Assembly (NCBI GenBank): GCA_963678305.2
Contig: CAXXVV010000017.1
Span: forward strand, 1 to 64,000
Origin: G963676655 sp963678305
GTDB lineage: Bacteria; Verrucomicrobiota; Lentisphaeria; Victivallales; Victivallaceae
Direction: 5' to 3'
DNA: 64,000 bases
Both the position numbers and the translations under genes were made by a program. Positions 50,715 through 59,152 of this stretch are shown here, one piece after another. The notes beneath the pieces are model-generated. The model worked only from the letters and a program-made list of their open reading frames with translations. It was not told where the DNA came from and ran no database searches. The stretch's first letter is position 1. The number at the start of each line of letters is the position of its first letter.

Positions 50715-51794
50715 TTAATTCACTACTGCCAGCTCAACCGCTTTTTCAACGGAGAGTTCCGGCGTTAAAACTACTTTTTCCATTTTCGCTCCGGGCGATT
50801 GCAACATCTCTGCCGCCCTCAGGCCAATATCAAGCATCCTGATGTCTATTGACTGCGGTTTAGGGTGCAAACCATTCAAATAATATGAATTGTTATCACA
50901 GGAAACAATTTCAATATCCTTTCCGGGGCGAATCCCCATAGAATAAAGGACTTGATAAACCGGAGTAGCATACATATCGGCGGAAATAAACAAACCGGTG
51001 ATTTTGCCGGGAGAAATCATTGCTTTGAACGCCCTCTCGCTACGCTCCATAATCTCTCCCGCAGACATTGTGTTAATATCTATTTCAATATGTTTGAAAG
51101 TCAGCCTGCGGTTCTCCAGAATCCGCTCCCGGAACGTATCCAGACGGGTTTTAAACAAATAATTAGTCGCACTGCCGTAATAAATAAACTCTTCGCAGCC
51201 CTGCCCGATAAGTTGATCAGCCGCCAGATGGCCAACCGCATTATTATCATAGGTAACATGGCCGGAAGGGGTATAAGTGTGAATACCGCCCATTGCCCTT
51301 ACCCAGCGAACGTCCGATAGAATATCGAAATCATTTCTTTTTACATTTAAAGCGGTTATGACAATAAAACCGTCAACATCCTGCTTCAGTTTATTAATCA
51401 GTTTAGTATTTTCCGGGGAAACCAAATGAGTTTGGACTGCTATACCGAACCGTTCCATATATGCCTCGATCCCGCGCAAGACTTCTCCGAACACATATAA
51501 AGAGGAAGATTTATCAGCTTCATTAATATCCCGGTTGAAAAACAGCAGCGCCACGCGTCTCCGGTGTTTGACAAAAGTACCGACCCGTGGCCGCTTTTCG
51601 ATCAATCCCAAATCTTCCAGTTCGTCCAGGGCTCGCCGCACCGTTAATGGATTAGCCGAGTATTCATGCGCCAACTGAGTTACTCCAGGCATTTTCTCGG
51701 TATATACCCCGGAACGGATCGCCAGTGCAATAGAATCTCGCAAATTATTGCGCAAACTGCTCTTTCTTCCGGGACTGTTTTTTGAATTCGGCAT
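50715..51794 (-). CDS. GntR-type helix-turn-helix / LacI-type sensor hybrid regulator
   Basis: A 359-residue regulator with an N-terminal GntR winged helix (residues 15-77: LRDSIALAIRSGVYTEKMPG, then LTVRRALDELEDLGLIEKR) joined to a periplasmic-binding-protein-like sugar sensor (from about 85, VALLFFNRDINEADKSS; VTYDNNAVGHLAADQL; VSCDNNSYYLNGL). This arrangement is like AraR of Bacillus. A consensus promoter lies at 51836-51864 and an AACT-x-AGTT palindrome just inside the transcript. It heads the operon of two pilin-like genes, a sulfatase, two lyases, a symporter and a second sulfatase and is the likely regulator of that locus. Confidence 0.9.
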   Translation of the reverse strand: MPNSKNSPGRKSSLRNNLRDSIALAIRSGVYTEKMPGVTQLAHEYSANPLTVRRALDELEDLGLIEKRPRVGTFVKHRRRVALLFFNRDINEADKSSSLYVFGEVLRGIEAYMERFGIAVQTHLVSPENTKLINKLKQDVDGFIVITALNVKRNDFDILSDVRWVRAMGGIHTYTPSGHVTYDNNAVGHLAADQLIGQGCEEFIYYGSATNYLFKTRLDTFRERILENRRLTFKHIEIDINTMSAGEIMERSERAFKAMISPGKITGLFISADMYATPVYQVLYSMGIRPGKDIEIVSCDNNSYYLNGLHPKPQSIDIRMLDIGLRAAEMLQSPGAKMEKVVLTPELSVEKAVELAVVN

Positions 51795-51818
51795 CTTTAC
51801 TCATTCTTTTTAATTAAT

Positions 51819-51827
51819 AACTCAGTT
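51819..51827. promoter_or_regulatory. Candidate operator of the GntR/LacI hybrid regulator
   Basis: AACTCAGTT (AACT-x-AGTT) lies between the promoter and the start codon. Short and unproven. Confidence 0.3.
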
Positions 51828-51835
51828 GTGTTACT

Positions 51836-51864
51836 ATTATACAACATTCACTCTTCCCTGTCAA
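51836..51864 (-). promoter_or_regulatory. Promoter of the sulfated-polymer operon
   Basis: On the minus strand TTGACA (51864-51859), 17-nt spacer, TATAAT (51841-51836): full consensus. Confidence 0.8.
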
Positions 51865-51928
51865 TAGCCATTTTAGAAAAAATAGAAATAATATCACAGC
51901 CTTCAGGGATGAAGCATCAGATCGAAGG

Positions 51929-52023
51929 TTTTGTGGAAAGCGAGAGTCCCTCGAGCCGACCGTCTGCGCGGCATGTCCGGCTCAACGGAGTTTCGCCCTC
52001 AAGGGATTAATGACCAGATCGAA
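51929..52023 (-). repeat. 95-bp dispersed repeat, copy 2 (after the stop of a regulator gene)
   Basis: Reverse-complement match to 10882-10976 with about nine differences over exactly 95 positions. It lies about 40 nt after the stop of the minus-strand regulator gene at 52062-53096, in sense orientation, like the other copy. Confidence 0.7.
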
Positions 52024-52061
52024 AGTAATGCAACAGAATTTTAAAAATTGTATGACGGTTG

Positions 52062-53096
52062 TCAGAATTTAAGCTCCGGCGTCAAGATGATTTTCTCATT
52101 TGAATCAGGATCGCCAAGTGCCATTTCCGCCGCCGTTGTTCCTATTTCCCGCATTTTAATATCAATAGAAGGCGGACGCGCTGTCAGGTTCTTCAAATAT
52201 TCCTCATTATTATCACAGGAAACTATTTGAATGTCATGCATCGGCTTGAAACCGAGAGAGAGCAAGGCCTGATACAGGGTCGGGGCATAAATATCGGCCG
52301 AGTTGAAGATTCCTATCGGATCATCGCAGCCGACCATCGGCGCAAATGCCCTGACTGCGCGTTTCATTATTTCCTCCTCCGGCATAATATTGATATCAAC
52401 CTCCACGTGTTCCATACAATAACGCCCGGCTTCAACCACCCGGTCCTGGAATTTTTTCAAACGGGAAAAAAACAAATGATTATTGGCGCTGCCGAAAAAC
52501 ACAAACCGCCGGCATCCCTTTTCCAACAGGTAATCCGCCGCGATCCGCCCGATCGCGTCGTTGTCGTACGTAACATGCGCGACCGGGGTGTCCGCAGCCG
52601 GACTCCCCATCGCGCGCACCCAGGGATATCCGTTGAACACTCTGAAATCGTCCTTGAAAATATTTAAAGCGGTGACCACTATAAAAGCGTCGACTTCGCG
52701 TTCCAGCAGGTCAATAAATTCCCGCTGACCGGGAGAGATCAAATGCACTTGCACCTTACGGCCGCTTTTAGCAAGTCTTTTCTCGATTCCATCAAGCAAT
52801 GAACCGAATACCAGTTGCGGATGATCGTAGTGTTCTCGCCTGATCCGGCGATTCATAAACAGGACAGCCACCCGTCCTTTGTACTTTACGCGGTAATGTT
52901 TTTCCGAATGCTTTTCGATTAAATCCAAATGCAGCAGCTCATGCAGAGCCTCTTTGATATGAAACGGGCTGGTCTTGAATTTCATAGCAAGTTTCAGCCT
53001 TCCCGGCAATCTCCCCGCAAGCCGTTTGCCGTGTATTGCGTCAACCATCTGCCTGCACAGCTCACTGAAGTGCGAATTTTCACCTTCTCCGGACAT
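52062..53096 (-). CDS. GntR/LacI hybrid regulator, paralogue of the neighbouring one
   Basis: A 344-residue protein with the same layout and clear similarity to 50715-51794: winged helix with LKLAMKFKTSPFHIKEALHE, then sensor domain with VAVLFMNRRI, VTALNIFKDDF, VTYDNDAIGRIAADYL and VSCDNNEEYLKNL. The start at 53096 was chosen because AGAGAGG precedes it; the frame extends 37 codons upstream into the promoter. That promoter (53131-53159) is full consensus. Two adjacent paralogous regulators suggest two related inducers or one inducing oligosaccharide read at two levels. Confidence 0.9.
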   Translation of the reverse strand: MSGEGENSHFSELCRQMVDAIHGKRLAGRLPGRLKLAMKFKTSPFHIKEALHELLHLDLIEKHSEKHYRVKYKGRVAVLFMNRRIRREHYDHPQLVFGSLLDGIEKRLAKSGRKVQVHLISPGQREFIDLLEREVDAFIVVTALNIFKDDFRVFNGYPWVRAMGSPAADTPVAHVTYDNDAIGRIAADYLLEKGCRRFVFFGSANNHLFFSRLKKFQDRVVEAGRYCMEHVEVDINIMPEEEIMKRAVRAFAPMVGCDDPIGIFNSADIYAPTLYQALLSLGFKPMHDIQIVSCDNNEEYLKNLTARPPSIDIKMREIGTTAAEMALGDPDSNEKIILTPELKF

Positions 53097-53130
53097 AAAA
53101 AAACCTCTCTCGCTTACCTCGCTACACTCT

Positions 53131-53159
53131 ATTATATATTCTACTTTCCGTCCTGTCAA
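53131..53159 (-). promoter_or_regulatory. Promoter of the second GntR/LacI hybrid regulator
   Basis: On the minus strand TTGACA (53159-53154), 17-nt spacer, TATAAT (53136-53131): full consensus. Confidence 0.8.
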
Positions 53160-53170
53160 TACATACAACA

Positions 53171-53206
53171 AAAAAAGGCAGCGGTTTGACCGCTGCCTTT
53201 TTGACA
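53171..53206. terminator. Bidirectional terminator
   Basis: AGGCAGCGGT pairs with ACCGCTGCCT around TTG, flanked by an A-run and a T-run, so it can act in both directions. It follows the lysine-rich protein gene on the minus strand. Confidence 0.85.
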
Positions 53207-53226
53207 TTTTTTATACAGAAACCGGA

Positions 53227-53703
53227 TTACGCGTCGTCTTCTGTAGTTTCAGCCTTTTTGGCTTTTTTGGCTTTCTTAGGTTTTCTAGCCTTTTTATTGT
53301 CTTCCTTTATTTGTTTCGACAACTCGCTCTTGGCCTCACGCAGGGCTTTGCGGCCTTCCTTGCTCTTGTCTTCCATCAATTTTTTGATATTTGCGACTTG
53401 ATCGGGATATTTTTCCGCCAGTTTATCCAATCTTGCCAGCTCACGTTTTTTAAGGATTGCATGCAAAGCGGTTTTCGCTTCTTTTTCCTTGCCGTCAGCC
53501 ATCAGCTTTTCATAATTAGCCACTTCTTCCGGATATTCTTTTTTCAGCCGTTCCACTAATTTTTTTAATCTGGCTTCGTTTTTGGCTTTTTGCTCAGCGG
53601 TCACTTCCTTCTTGACTCTCTTATTACGTTTTTTTCCTTCTGCAAGTGCCGCAGTACTTACAAATCCGAGGGCCAACAGCACAATCATCAGTTTGCGCAT
53701 CAT
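53227..53703 (-). CDS. Lysine-rich secreted hypothetical protein
   Basis: A 158-residue protein with a signal peptide (MMRKLMIVLLALGFVSTAALA) and a mature part that is highly charged and almost entirely helical, dominated by Lys, Glu and Ala (KNEARLKKLVERLKKEYPEE and similar repeated segments such as VANYEKLM and VANIKKLM). The C-terminus is a basic KKAKKAKK stretch followed by an acidic TTEDDA. Periplasmic or surface-located. The strong ribosome binding site AAGGAGAGAAAC and the terminator downstream support a real, probably well-expressed gene. No family recognised; a nucleic-acid- or polyanion-binding role is a guess from charge. Confidence 0.75.
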   Translation of the reverse strand: MMRKLMIVLLALGFVSTAALAEGKKRNKRVKKEVTAEQKAKNEARLKKLVERLKKEYPEEVANYEKLMADGKEKEAKTALHAILKKRELARLDKLAEKYPDQVANIKKLMEDKSKEGRKALREAKSELSKQIKEDNKKARKPKKAKKAKKAETTEDDA

Positions 53704-53924
53704 GTTTCTCTCCTTAAAAGATTTTTTTCGCGATCAGGATCATCCGAATCGACCTGACAAAATAACGCATAACAGATTTTTTTATTGTGTGAAAGTAAAA
53801 CAAAAACAATAAAAAACAAAAAATATTTCGCAAAAGTCCCTTAAACAGACCGGTTTTAATTGCAAGTTGACGGCGAAGTGGGGCGGGCCTTGCACAGAAA
53901 ATGTCAGCATTATGGGCTCAAACG

Positions 53925-56843
53925 TCAAAAACGCCGTTGCGCCGGCTCCCGCTTGGGCTTGAACATACTGTTAAGACGGTCGGTATCGACAGTGGAACCG
54001 CCGGAATTACCAGATCCGGACGGAGGAGGCTTATTCGAATTACCGGAACCGTTGTTCTTCGGCCCGTTAATGATAATCACTGTGCCTGAAGACCTGTGTT
54101 TGCGTCTGCGGTCATAACGCTGTTTGGATGAATTCCAATAGGAATAGGTCTTGTTGGAAAAATAAGTCGTACTGTAATTCTGTTTATTCTGGTATTCCGA
54201 CAGCAGATTTCTTAATTCAGACAAGCTGCGTTTGTCGTCGTTGCTCAAATACTTATAGTGACTTGAATCGGCGAAGCTCTGTAATTTCCTCAGCAATTCC
54301 CGGTACTTGCTCTGGCTCATTGTCGAATTTGTATCCTGAAACAATCTGAATTCAGTCAGAACGCTTTCATACAGTTTCTCAAACTTGTCTTCCGCCAAAA
54401 CTGCGGCATACCCTTTCCCCAGGCTTCCGAAATAATTGTAGATTTTGTCCAGTGTTGTTTTCTGGGCCGTAGACAAATATTTCCAGTGCTTCGACTTTTT
54501 CAATATATCGATCTTCGCTTTCTGGGCCGCGCATTCCGCAAAACCGTTTGTCACCTTATCGCCCTGCTTTTTCAATTTCTTGTAGACTTTTGTCACCGAT
54601 TTCATGATGACGTTATAAGCGTCATACGCGTTTCTCCGCTCCTGGGCAACAATCCCGGCCCGGGCTTTACCCAGTCCGTCCAACGCAAATGAATCTTTGG
54701 CATAGCCGTTCACGTTCAACGCCGTCCGGAAATACCTTTCCGCTTCGTACCAGCGTTTCATCCCGAGTTCCTCGCTGCCTTTTTTGATGGCGGCCCGGTA
54801 ACGCTCTTTTGAATCCTCCCGCAACTGCTGCCCCAGCACATTGATTTCAGCCTTACTGACCAGATCGTCAATCTCTTTCGAAGGTTTGATGATCCGCGCC
54901 TCCTTGAATTTTTTCTCGGCGGTGATGTAATCACCGGTATTAAACGCTTTCAAACCCTCCTGCAAAGCATCTTCATACTTATACTTCAAATCCAGATAGG
55001 AACGCTTTTTCTCCTCCGGCATATTCAAAATATCCGCGGCCTCCCGGATCATGTAGTTGAGATCATCCACATCCGTAGCCGAAACTTCCGCGGTCCGGCT
55101 GATCTCGCCCGTTTCTATATCGAAACACTGCACCGCGATTGTAATCTCACGCCCCAGCTGTACCACATTCCCGGTGATCAGGTATTCAGCGCCAACGTAT
55201 TTACCGAACCGTTCGGCCTTGCGACTGTCCACCAGATCGCTCGATTGAAAACGCAGCTCTTTCAACGCTTTTGATATCTGACGCCGCGTCACCAGCCGGA
55301 AATCGCCGCCCATCACCTGCTCGAATTTAATCGCCACCGCGGCCCCGGTTATATCCGCCTTGACCGACTCGTCGATAGTAAAATCCGCCAGTACCGCCCA
55401 CGGCCGGCGTTTCGCCAACGCTTCGTTGACCTTTTTTGCGACCGCAGCGACTTTCGCGCGTTCATCATCAGTATTACACAAATCATAAGCCTTCTCGATC
55501 AACCCGGCTGCACTTTTCACCCGGTTTTCATCCCTGGACCAGCGTTCAGCGTTTTTCAACATGTTGTCAAGTTCCTGTTCGCGCTGCTTTTCGGCCAGTT
55601 CGCGCAAACGCGCCCTTTCCGCTTCAGACTTGACCGCCATTGCCAGTTTGTCCTGCTTGGTCATCTCGTCCAGTTGCCCCCGCCACGCGGCATATTCTTT
55701 TAAGATTTTATCGCGCATTTTAATTGCCGGCTCCACCTGTTTCGGATTATCCATGATGTATTCCGAAATAACCTTGTCCAGCTTTTCTTTCGCGCCGTCG
55801 TAATCATGCTTTATCGCCAGTTGCCGGGCGGCGGCCAGCGCTTCATTGACCTTGTCCATCGCGTTCATCGAACGGTATTTGATATGCCCGTAGAACAATC
55901 CCATACAGACCAGCGCCACTCCCAGCGCGACCAGGTAAGTGCTTTTAGGCAGCAACGATCTGGATTTTTTCGCCCTGTGCAGTTTTACCGGCGCCTCCCC
56001 GCGTTCGACCCGGTTGAGATCCTCGATCAGTTCGGCCGGGGTCTGATGCCGGTCCGCCGGATCTTTCGCCAGCAGCCGGTCAATTACCTGGGATAAATTA
56101 AGCGGGCAATCCTGATTGCGTTTGATCACCGGCACCGGAATATCGTCGCAATGCTGCCGGGCATAAGCAGCCCCGGACGGGCCGATAAACGGCGGTTCCC
56201 CGGTCAACATCTGGTACGCGGTGCAGCCCAGAGAATAAAGGTCCGACCGGATATCTATCTCCTTGCTGGCCTCGTGCTGCTCCGGCGACATATAAGGCGG
56301 CGTTCCGATCGGCTGACCGGTAATACTGAGTACCGACAACAATGAATCGATATCTTTGGCAAAACCGAAATCCAGCAGCTTGGCGTTGCCGCTCCAGTCA
56401 AGCAGCACGTTCTGCGGTTTGATGTCGCGATGCACCAGTCCAAGATCGTCGGCGGCCTGCAGGACCCCGGCCAACTGCCGCAGTATCCTGATCGTCTCGC
56501 CGACCGAGAATAATTGCGGGCCTCGTCCTTCAGGACTCATTTCGGTATCATGCAATACCTCAGCCAGCGATTGCCCCTCGATATATTCCATTACGATAAA
56601 TGGTCGATGGGTCTGAGGGTCCTCGTCCACGTCAAGGATTTTTACCACATTGGGATGGGCCAGCTTGCGGGCGAGTTCAGCTTCGCGTTTGAAACGTTTG
56701 ACGTAATCCTTTTCGAGCGCGAATTGCGGATACAATATTTTGACCGCGACTATATTACCTTCCGGAGAACGGGCTTTCTCGACCGACCCCATCGCACCGT
56801 GCCCGATATGTTCAATAATCCTGTAATCGCCGATCCTGTCCAT
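53925..56843 (-). CDS. Transmembrane Ser/Thr protein kinase with CsgG-like region
   Basis: A 972-residue Hanks-type kinase. Kinase domain residues 7-280: glycine loop GHGAMG (14-19), Lys35, HRDIKPQN (138-145), DFG (158-160), GTPPYMSPEQ. A single membrane span lies at about residues 304-323. Outside it are helical segments, then VLADFTIDESVK...FRLVTRRQISKALKEL...GAEYLITGNVVQLG, which looks like a CsgG/FlgO-type lipoprotein fold (about 500-640), followed by TPR-like helical repeats and a basic Ser/Gly/Pro-rich tail. PVC bacteria have many such kinases. Signal and targets unknown; the predicted outside part suggests sensing of envelope structures. The start follows AAGGAATGTT. Confidence 0.85.
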   Translation of the reverse strand: MDRIGDYRIIEHIGHGAMGSVEKARSPEGNIVAVKILYPQFALEKDYVKRFKREAELARKLAHPNVVKILDVDEDPQTHRPFIVMEYIEGQSLAEVLHDTEMSPEGRGPQLFSVGETIRILRQLAGVLQAADDLGLVHRDIKPQNVLLDWSGNAKLLDFGFAKDIDSLLSVLSITGQPIGTPPYMSPEQHEASKEIDIRSDLYSLGCTAYQMLTGEPPFIGPSGAAYARQHCDDIPVPVIKRNQDCPLNLSQVIDRLLAKDPADRHQTPAELIEDLNRVERGEAPVKLHRAKKSRSLLPKSTYLVALGVALVCMGLFYGHIKYRSMNAMDKVNEALAAARQLAIKHDYDGAKEKLDKVISEYIMDNPKQVEPAIKMRDKILKEYAAWRGQLDEMTKQDKLAMAVKSEAERARLRELAEKQREQELDNMLKNAERWSRDENRVKSAAGLIEKAYDLCNTDDERAKVAAVAKKVNEALAKRRPWAVLADFTIDESVKADITGAAVAIKFEQVMGGDFRLVTRRQISKALKELRFQSSDLVDSRKAERFGKYVGAEYLITGNVVQLGREITIAVQCFDIETGEISRTAEVSATDVDDLNYMIREAADILNMPEEKKRSYLDLKYKYEDALQEGLKAFNTGDYITAEKKFKEARIIKPSKEIDDLVSKAEINVLGQQLREDSKERYRAAIKKGSEELGMKRWYEAERYFRTALNVNGYAKDSFALDGLGKARAGIVAQERRNAYDAYNVIMKSVTKVYKKLKKQGDKVTNGFAECAAQKAKIDILKKSKHWKYLSTAQKTTLDKIYNYFGSLGKGYAAVLAEDKFEKLYESVLTEFRLFQDTNSTMSQSKYRELLRKLQSFADSSHYKYLSNDDKRSLSELRNLLSEYQNKQNYSTTYFSNKTYSYWNSSKQRYDRRRKHRSSGTVIIINGPKNNGSGNSNKPPPSGSGNSGGSTVDTDRLNSMFKPKREPAQRRF

Positions 56844-56866
56844 AACATTCCTTATATATTAGTCCA

Positions 56867-56897
56867 CAGTCAACAGTTAACAGTCAACAGTCAACAA
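56867..56897. repeat. Heptamer tandem repeat CAGTCAA (about four units)
   Basis: CAGTCAA, CAGTTAA, CAGTCAA, CAGTCAA in direct succession, about 25 bp upstream of the kinase start codon. Confidence 0.7.
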
Positions 56898-56923
56898 TAA
56901 GCAGATTTCGTCACCCATTTGAC

Positions 56924-57026
56924 GCTGCGCTCCAGCATCCTGCCGGCCTATACGGCTTCGCCTCCATCCTAATTGCCGCTGCGCTCCGGCATGCTGCCGG
57001 CCTCTACGCTACGCTTCGTTCTAATT
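56924..57026. repeat. Two tandem copies of a 49-bp dispersed repeat
   Basis: Copies at 56924-56974 and 56978-57026 begin GCTGCGCTCC and end TCCTAATT or TTCTAATT. A third, closer copy is at 57400-57448 (GCTGCGCTCCGGCATTCTGC onward). Confidence 0.6.
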
Positions 57027-57464
57027 AATAATACTACCTACAATATAACCTGAAACAGCTATTTTCAATAGCGATCCGCAGTCTCCATGACAATCTCACG
57101 CGTCTTTTCCATTTTTTCGCAAATTATTTCAATAAAAATCCGCTATGGATATACCAAATCCTTTTTCACCACGGAATCCACGGAAAAACACAGAGCAAAT
57201 GTAATTATTAATCCGGCATATAATCATATTGCATTTATTGAATAGCGCTGAAAGCGCGGCACATAGCAACAGCCCGGGGTGATTGAGCGTAGCGATTGAA
57301 CCCCGGGAACAGTTTAAAAACATCTAAAGCCCTGAAGGGGCGACATATAAAGCAAGGTTATTATCAGCCGGAGTAATAGAATATTTACAACTAATTGACG
57401 CTGCGCTCCGGCATTCTGCCGGCCTCTACACTACGCTTCGTTCTAATTTCAATTAATCCAGCGT

Positions 57465-57493
57465 TTGACTTTCACCAAATAATACACTAATGT
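57465..57493 (+). promoter_or_regulatory. Promoter of the DUF5655-like gene
   Basis: TTGACT (57465-57470), 17-nt spacer, TAATGT (57488-57493), 70 nt before the start codon. Confidence 0.45.
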
Positions 57494-57562
57494 ACTAGCG
57501 ATTATTACAAGCAAACATATTTATATCATGCAGAGTAACTGCATTTCTAAAGGAGGTTTACG

Positions 57563-58474
57563 ATGCCATTGTTTAAAATTGATAAAACCTTAATAACAAT
57601 TAAAGAAAAACCCTTCGAACTCGAAAAAGAAATGCAGATACTCACAGAAGCCAATTTACAGTACATATTCAATCTTGATTTTGTTAAAACTGAATTTGCA
57701 CTCAAGAAATTCAGAATTGATACACTTGCATTTGATAGAATATCCAAATCTTTCGTTATCATTGAGTATAAAAGAGATAAAAACTTCAGTGTCATTGATC
57801 AAGGATACGCATATCTGTCTTTAATGCTTAACAATAAAGCAGATTTTATCCTTGAATATAATGAAAATAAAAACTCAACATTAATGCGAAGTGATATTGA
57901 CTGGTCACAATCGCGTGTGATGTTCGTCGCTCCGTCATTTACTTCTTACCAACGTGAAGCAATAAATTTCAAAGATTTACCTATTGAGTTGTGGGAAGTT
58001 AAGCGATATGCAAATGACACTGTTTTCTATGACCAAATTCAAAATACTGGAGCCCAAGAGAGTATTAAGACGATATCCCCAAGCAACTCATCAATTGACG
58101 AAGTCATTCAGGAAGTTAAAGTATATACAGAAGATGACCATCTTGCATATGCTGGTGAAGCCATAAAAGAACTCTATTTCCGCTTCAAAGAAGCTATTAT
58201 AAACCTTGGCGATATAGATGTTAAGCCCAACAAATTGTATATGGCTTTTATAGCTGGTTCAAATATCGTCGATATAAAACTACAGAAAAAGGCATTGAAA
58301 ATGTGGGTAAATCTCAACAAAGGCCAACTGGATGATCCCAAAAAAATTATGCGCGACGTGTCAACGACTGGTCATCATGGTAACGGGGACTATGAAATTT
58401 CCTTAAATTCTGATGACAACCTTGAGTATATTCTCAGCCTAATAAAACAATCATATAAGAAAAATACAAAATAA
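57563..58474 (+). CDS. DUF5655-like protein with PD-(D/E)XK nuclease-like N-terminus
   Basis: A 303-residue, AT-rich gene with a very strong ribosome binding site (AAAGGAGG). The N-terminal half has FRIDTLAFDRISKSFVIIEY followed by KR, an Asp then Glu-x-Lys pattern typical of PD-(D/E)XK nuclease folds, and LIEIKR-like DQGYAYLSLM. The C-terminal half (ELYFRFKEAIINLGDIDVKP onward; TTGHHGNGDYEISL) matches what I recall as DUF5655. The family is uncharacterised, is often orphan in genomes, and could be a DNA-acting or defence protein. Base composition differs from the neighbours, consistent with horizontal transfer. Function unproven. Confidence 0.75.
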   Translation: MPLFKIDKTLITIKEKPFELEKEMQILTEANLQYIFNLDFVKTEFALKKFRIDTLAFDRISKSFVIIEYKRDKNFSVIDQGYAYLSLMLNNKADFILEYNENKNSTLMRSDIDWSQSRVMFVAPSFTSYQREAINFKDLPIELWEVKRYANDTVFYDQIQNTGAQESIKTISPSNSSIDEVIQEVKVYTEDDHLAYAGEAIKELYFRFKEAIINLGDIDVKPNKLYMAFIAGSNIVDIKLQKKALKMWVNLNKGQLDDPKKIMRDVSTTGHHGNGDYEISLNSDDNLEYILSLIKQSYKKNTK

Positions 58475-58658
58475 TAATTTTCTTTTCATGATGGATAGTG
58501 ATATTGGAACAATCACTTATTAAACAAAGACTAATCTCCAACTAATAATAATGTAATCTTTAACTACTCCGGGTTTTCTCCGTGGACTCCGTGGTGAAAA
58601 AATTTATTCGTGAAATTCGTGAAATTCGTGGCTAAAATTAATATTACTCAGGCTGATT

Positions 58659-59129
58659 ATGAAAATTGATGTTCACAGACGTTTTTTCTTTGAAGCCATA
58701 ATGGGAACACCGGAGGAAGATTTAATTTTTTCCGGACACAACGTCATATCAATTAACTCATGCAACTCTGAAACGCCGCCATTCAGCGAAAAAAACCTTC
58801 ATCGCGATAATTTATTGATCCTTTATTTTGACGATATACTCCCGCTCGACGGAAAAATCCACCCAAATATGTTCTCAGAAGAACACGCGGAAGCGATTAT
58901 CGAATTCATCGAGCGTATAGATTGCAGTCTGCCGATGATCATTCATTGTACAGCCGGGATTTCCCGCAGCGCCGCGGTCGGAGTTGAACTGAACGGCTAT
59001 ATGAACCGTTACCTTGAAGACAACCCGGAAGATTTTGCTTATTTTCACGAAACCAACCGGGATATTCTACCGGACAAACACATCAGCGCCCTCCTCCGCC
59101 GCAAACTGCTTGCCCACGCAAGAAAATAA
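58659..59129 (+). CDS. Dual-specificity / tyrosine phosphatase-like protein
   Basis: A 156-residue cysteine phosphatase. The signature H-C-x5-R is present as HCTAGISRS with Cys97 and Arg103, and the preceding FDDILP contains a candidate general acid Asp. The protein is about the length of a minimal dual-specificity phosphatase. It contains no signal peptide. It sits between the nuclease-like gene and a repeat element. It could dephosphorylate tyrosine, nucleotide or inositol phosphate groups; a link with the nearby Ser/Thr kinase is speculative, as the genes are in opposite directions and far apart. Confidence 0.8.
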   Translation: MKIDVHRRFFFEAIMGTPEEDLIFSGHNVISINSCNSETPPFSEKNLHRDNLLILYFDDILPLDGKIHPNMFSEEHAEAIIEFIERIDCSLPMIIHCTAGISRSAAVGVELNGYMNRYLEDNPEDFAYFHETNRDILPDKHISALLRRKLLAHARK

Positions 59130-59152
59130 ACATTCTGACCGTGACGCCGACC

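Larger units (their letters stand above)
56898..57562. other. Repeat-filled intergenic region
   Basis: About 660 bp without a gene. It holds three copies of a GCTGCGCTCCGGCATG-type repeat (56924-56974, 56978-57026, 57400-57448), and a stretch (about 57239-57357) with AGCGCTGAAAGCGC and CCCGGGGTGATTGAGC paired with an ACCCCGGG arm, then AAGCCCTGAAGGGGCG. These look like dispersed, hairpin-forming elements. A promoter for the next gene is at 57465-57493. Confidence 0.6.

Noticed and set aside
52975..53559. Phe-rich plus-strand frame spanning a terminator
   Set aside because: It runs through a promoter and a terminator hairpin of real minus-strand genes and reads as the antisense of a lysine-rich protein.
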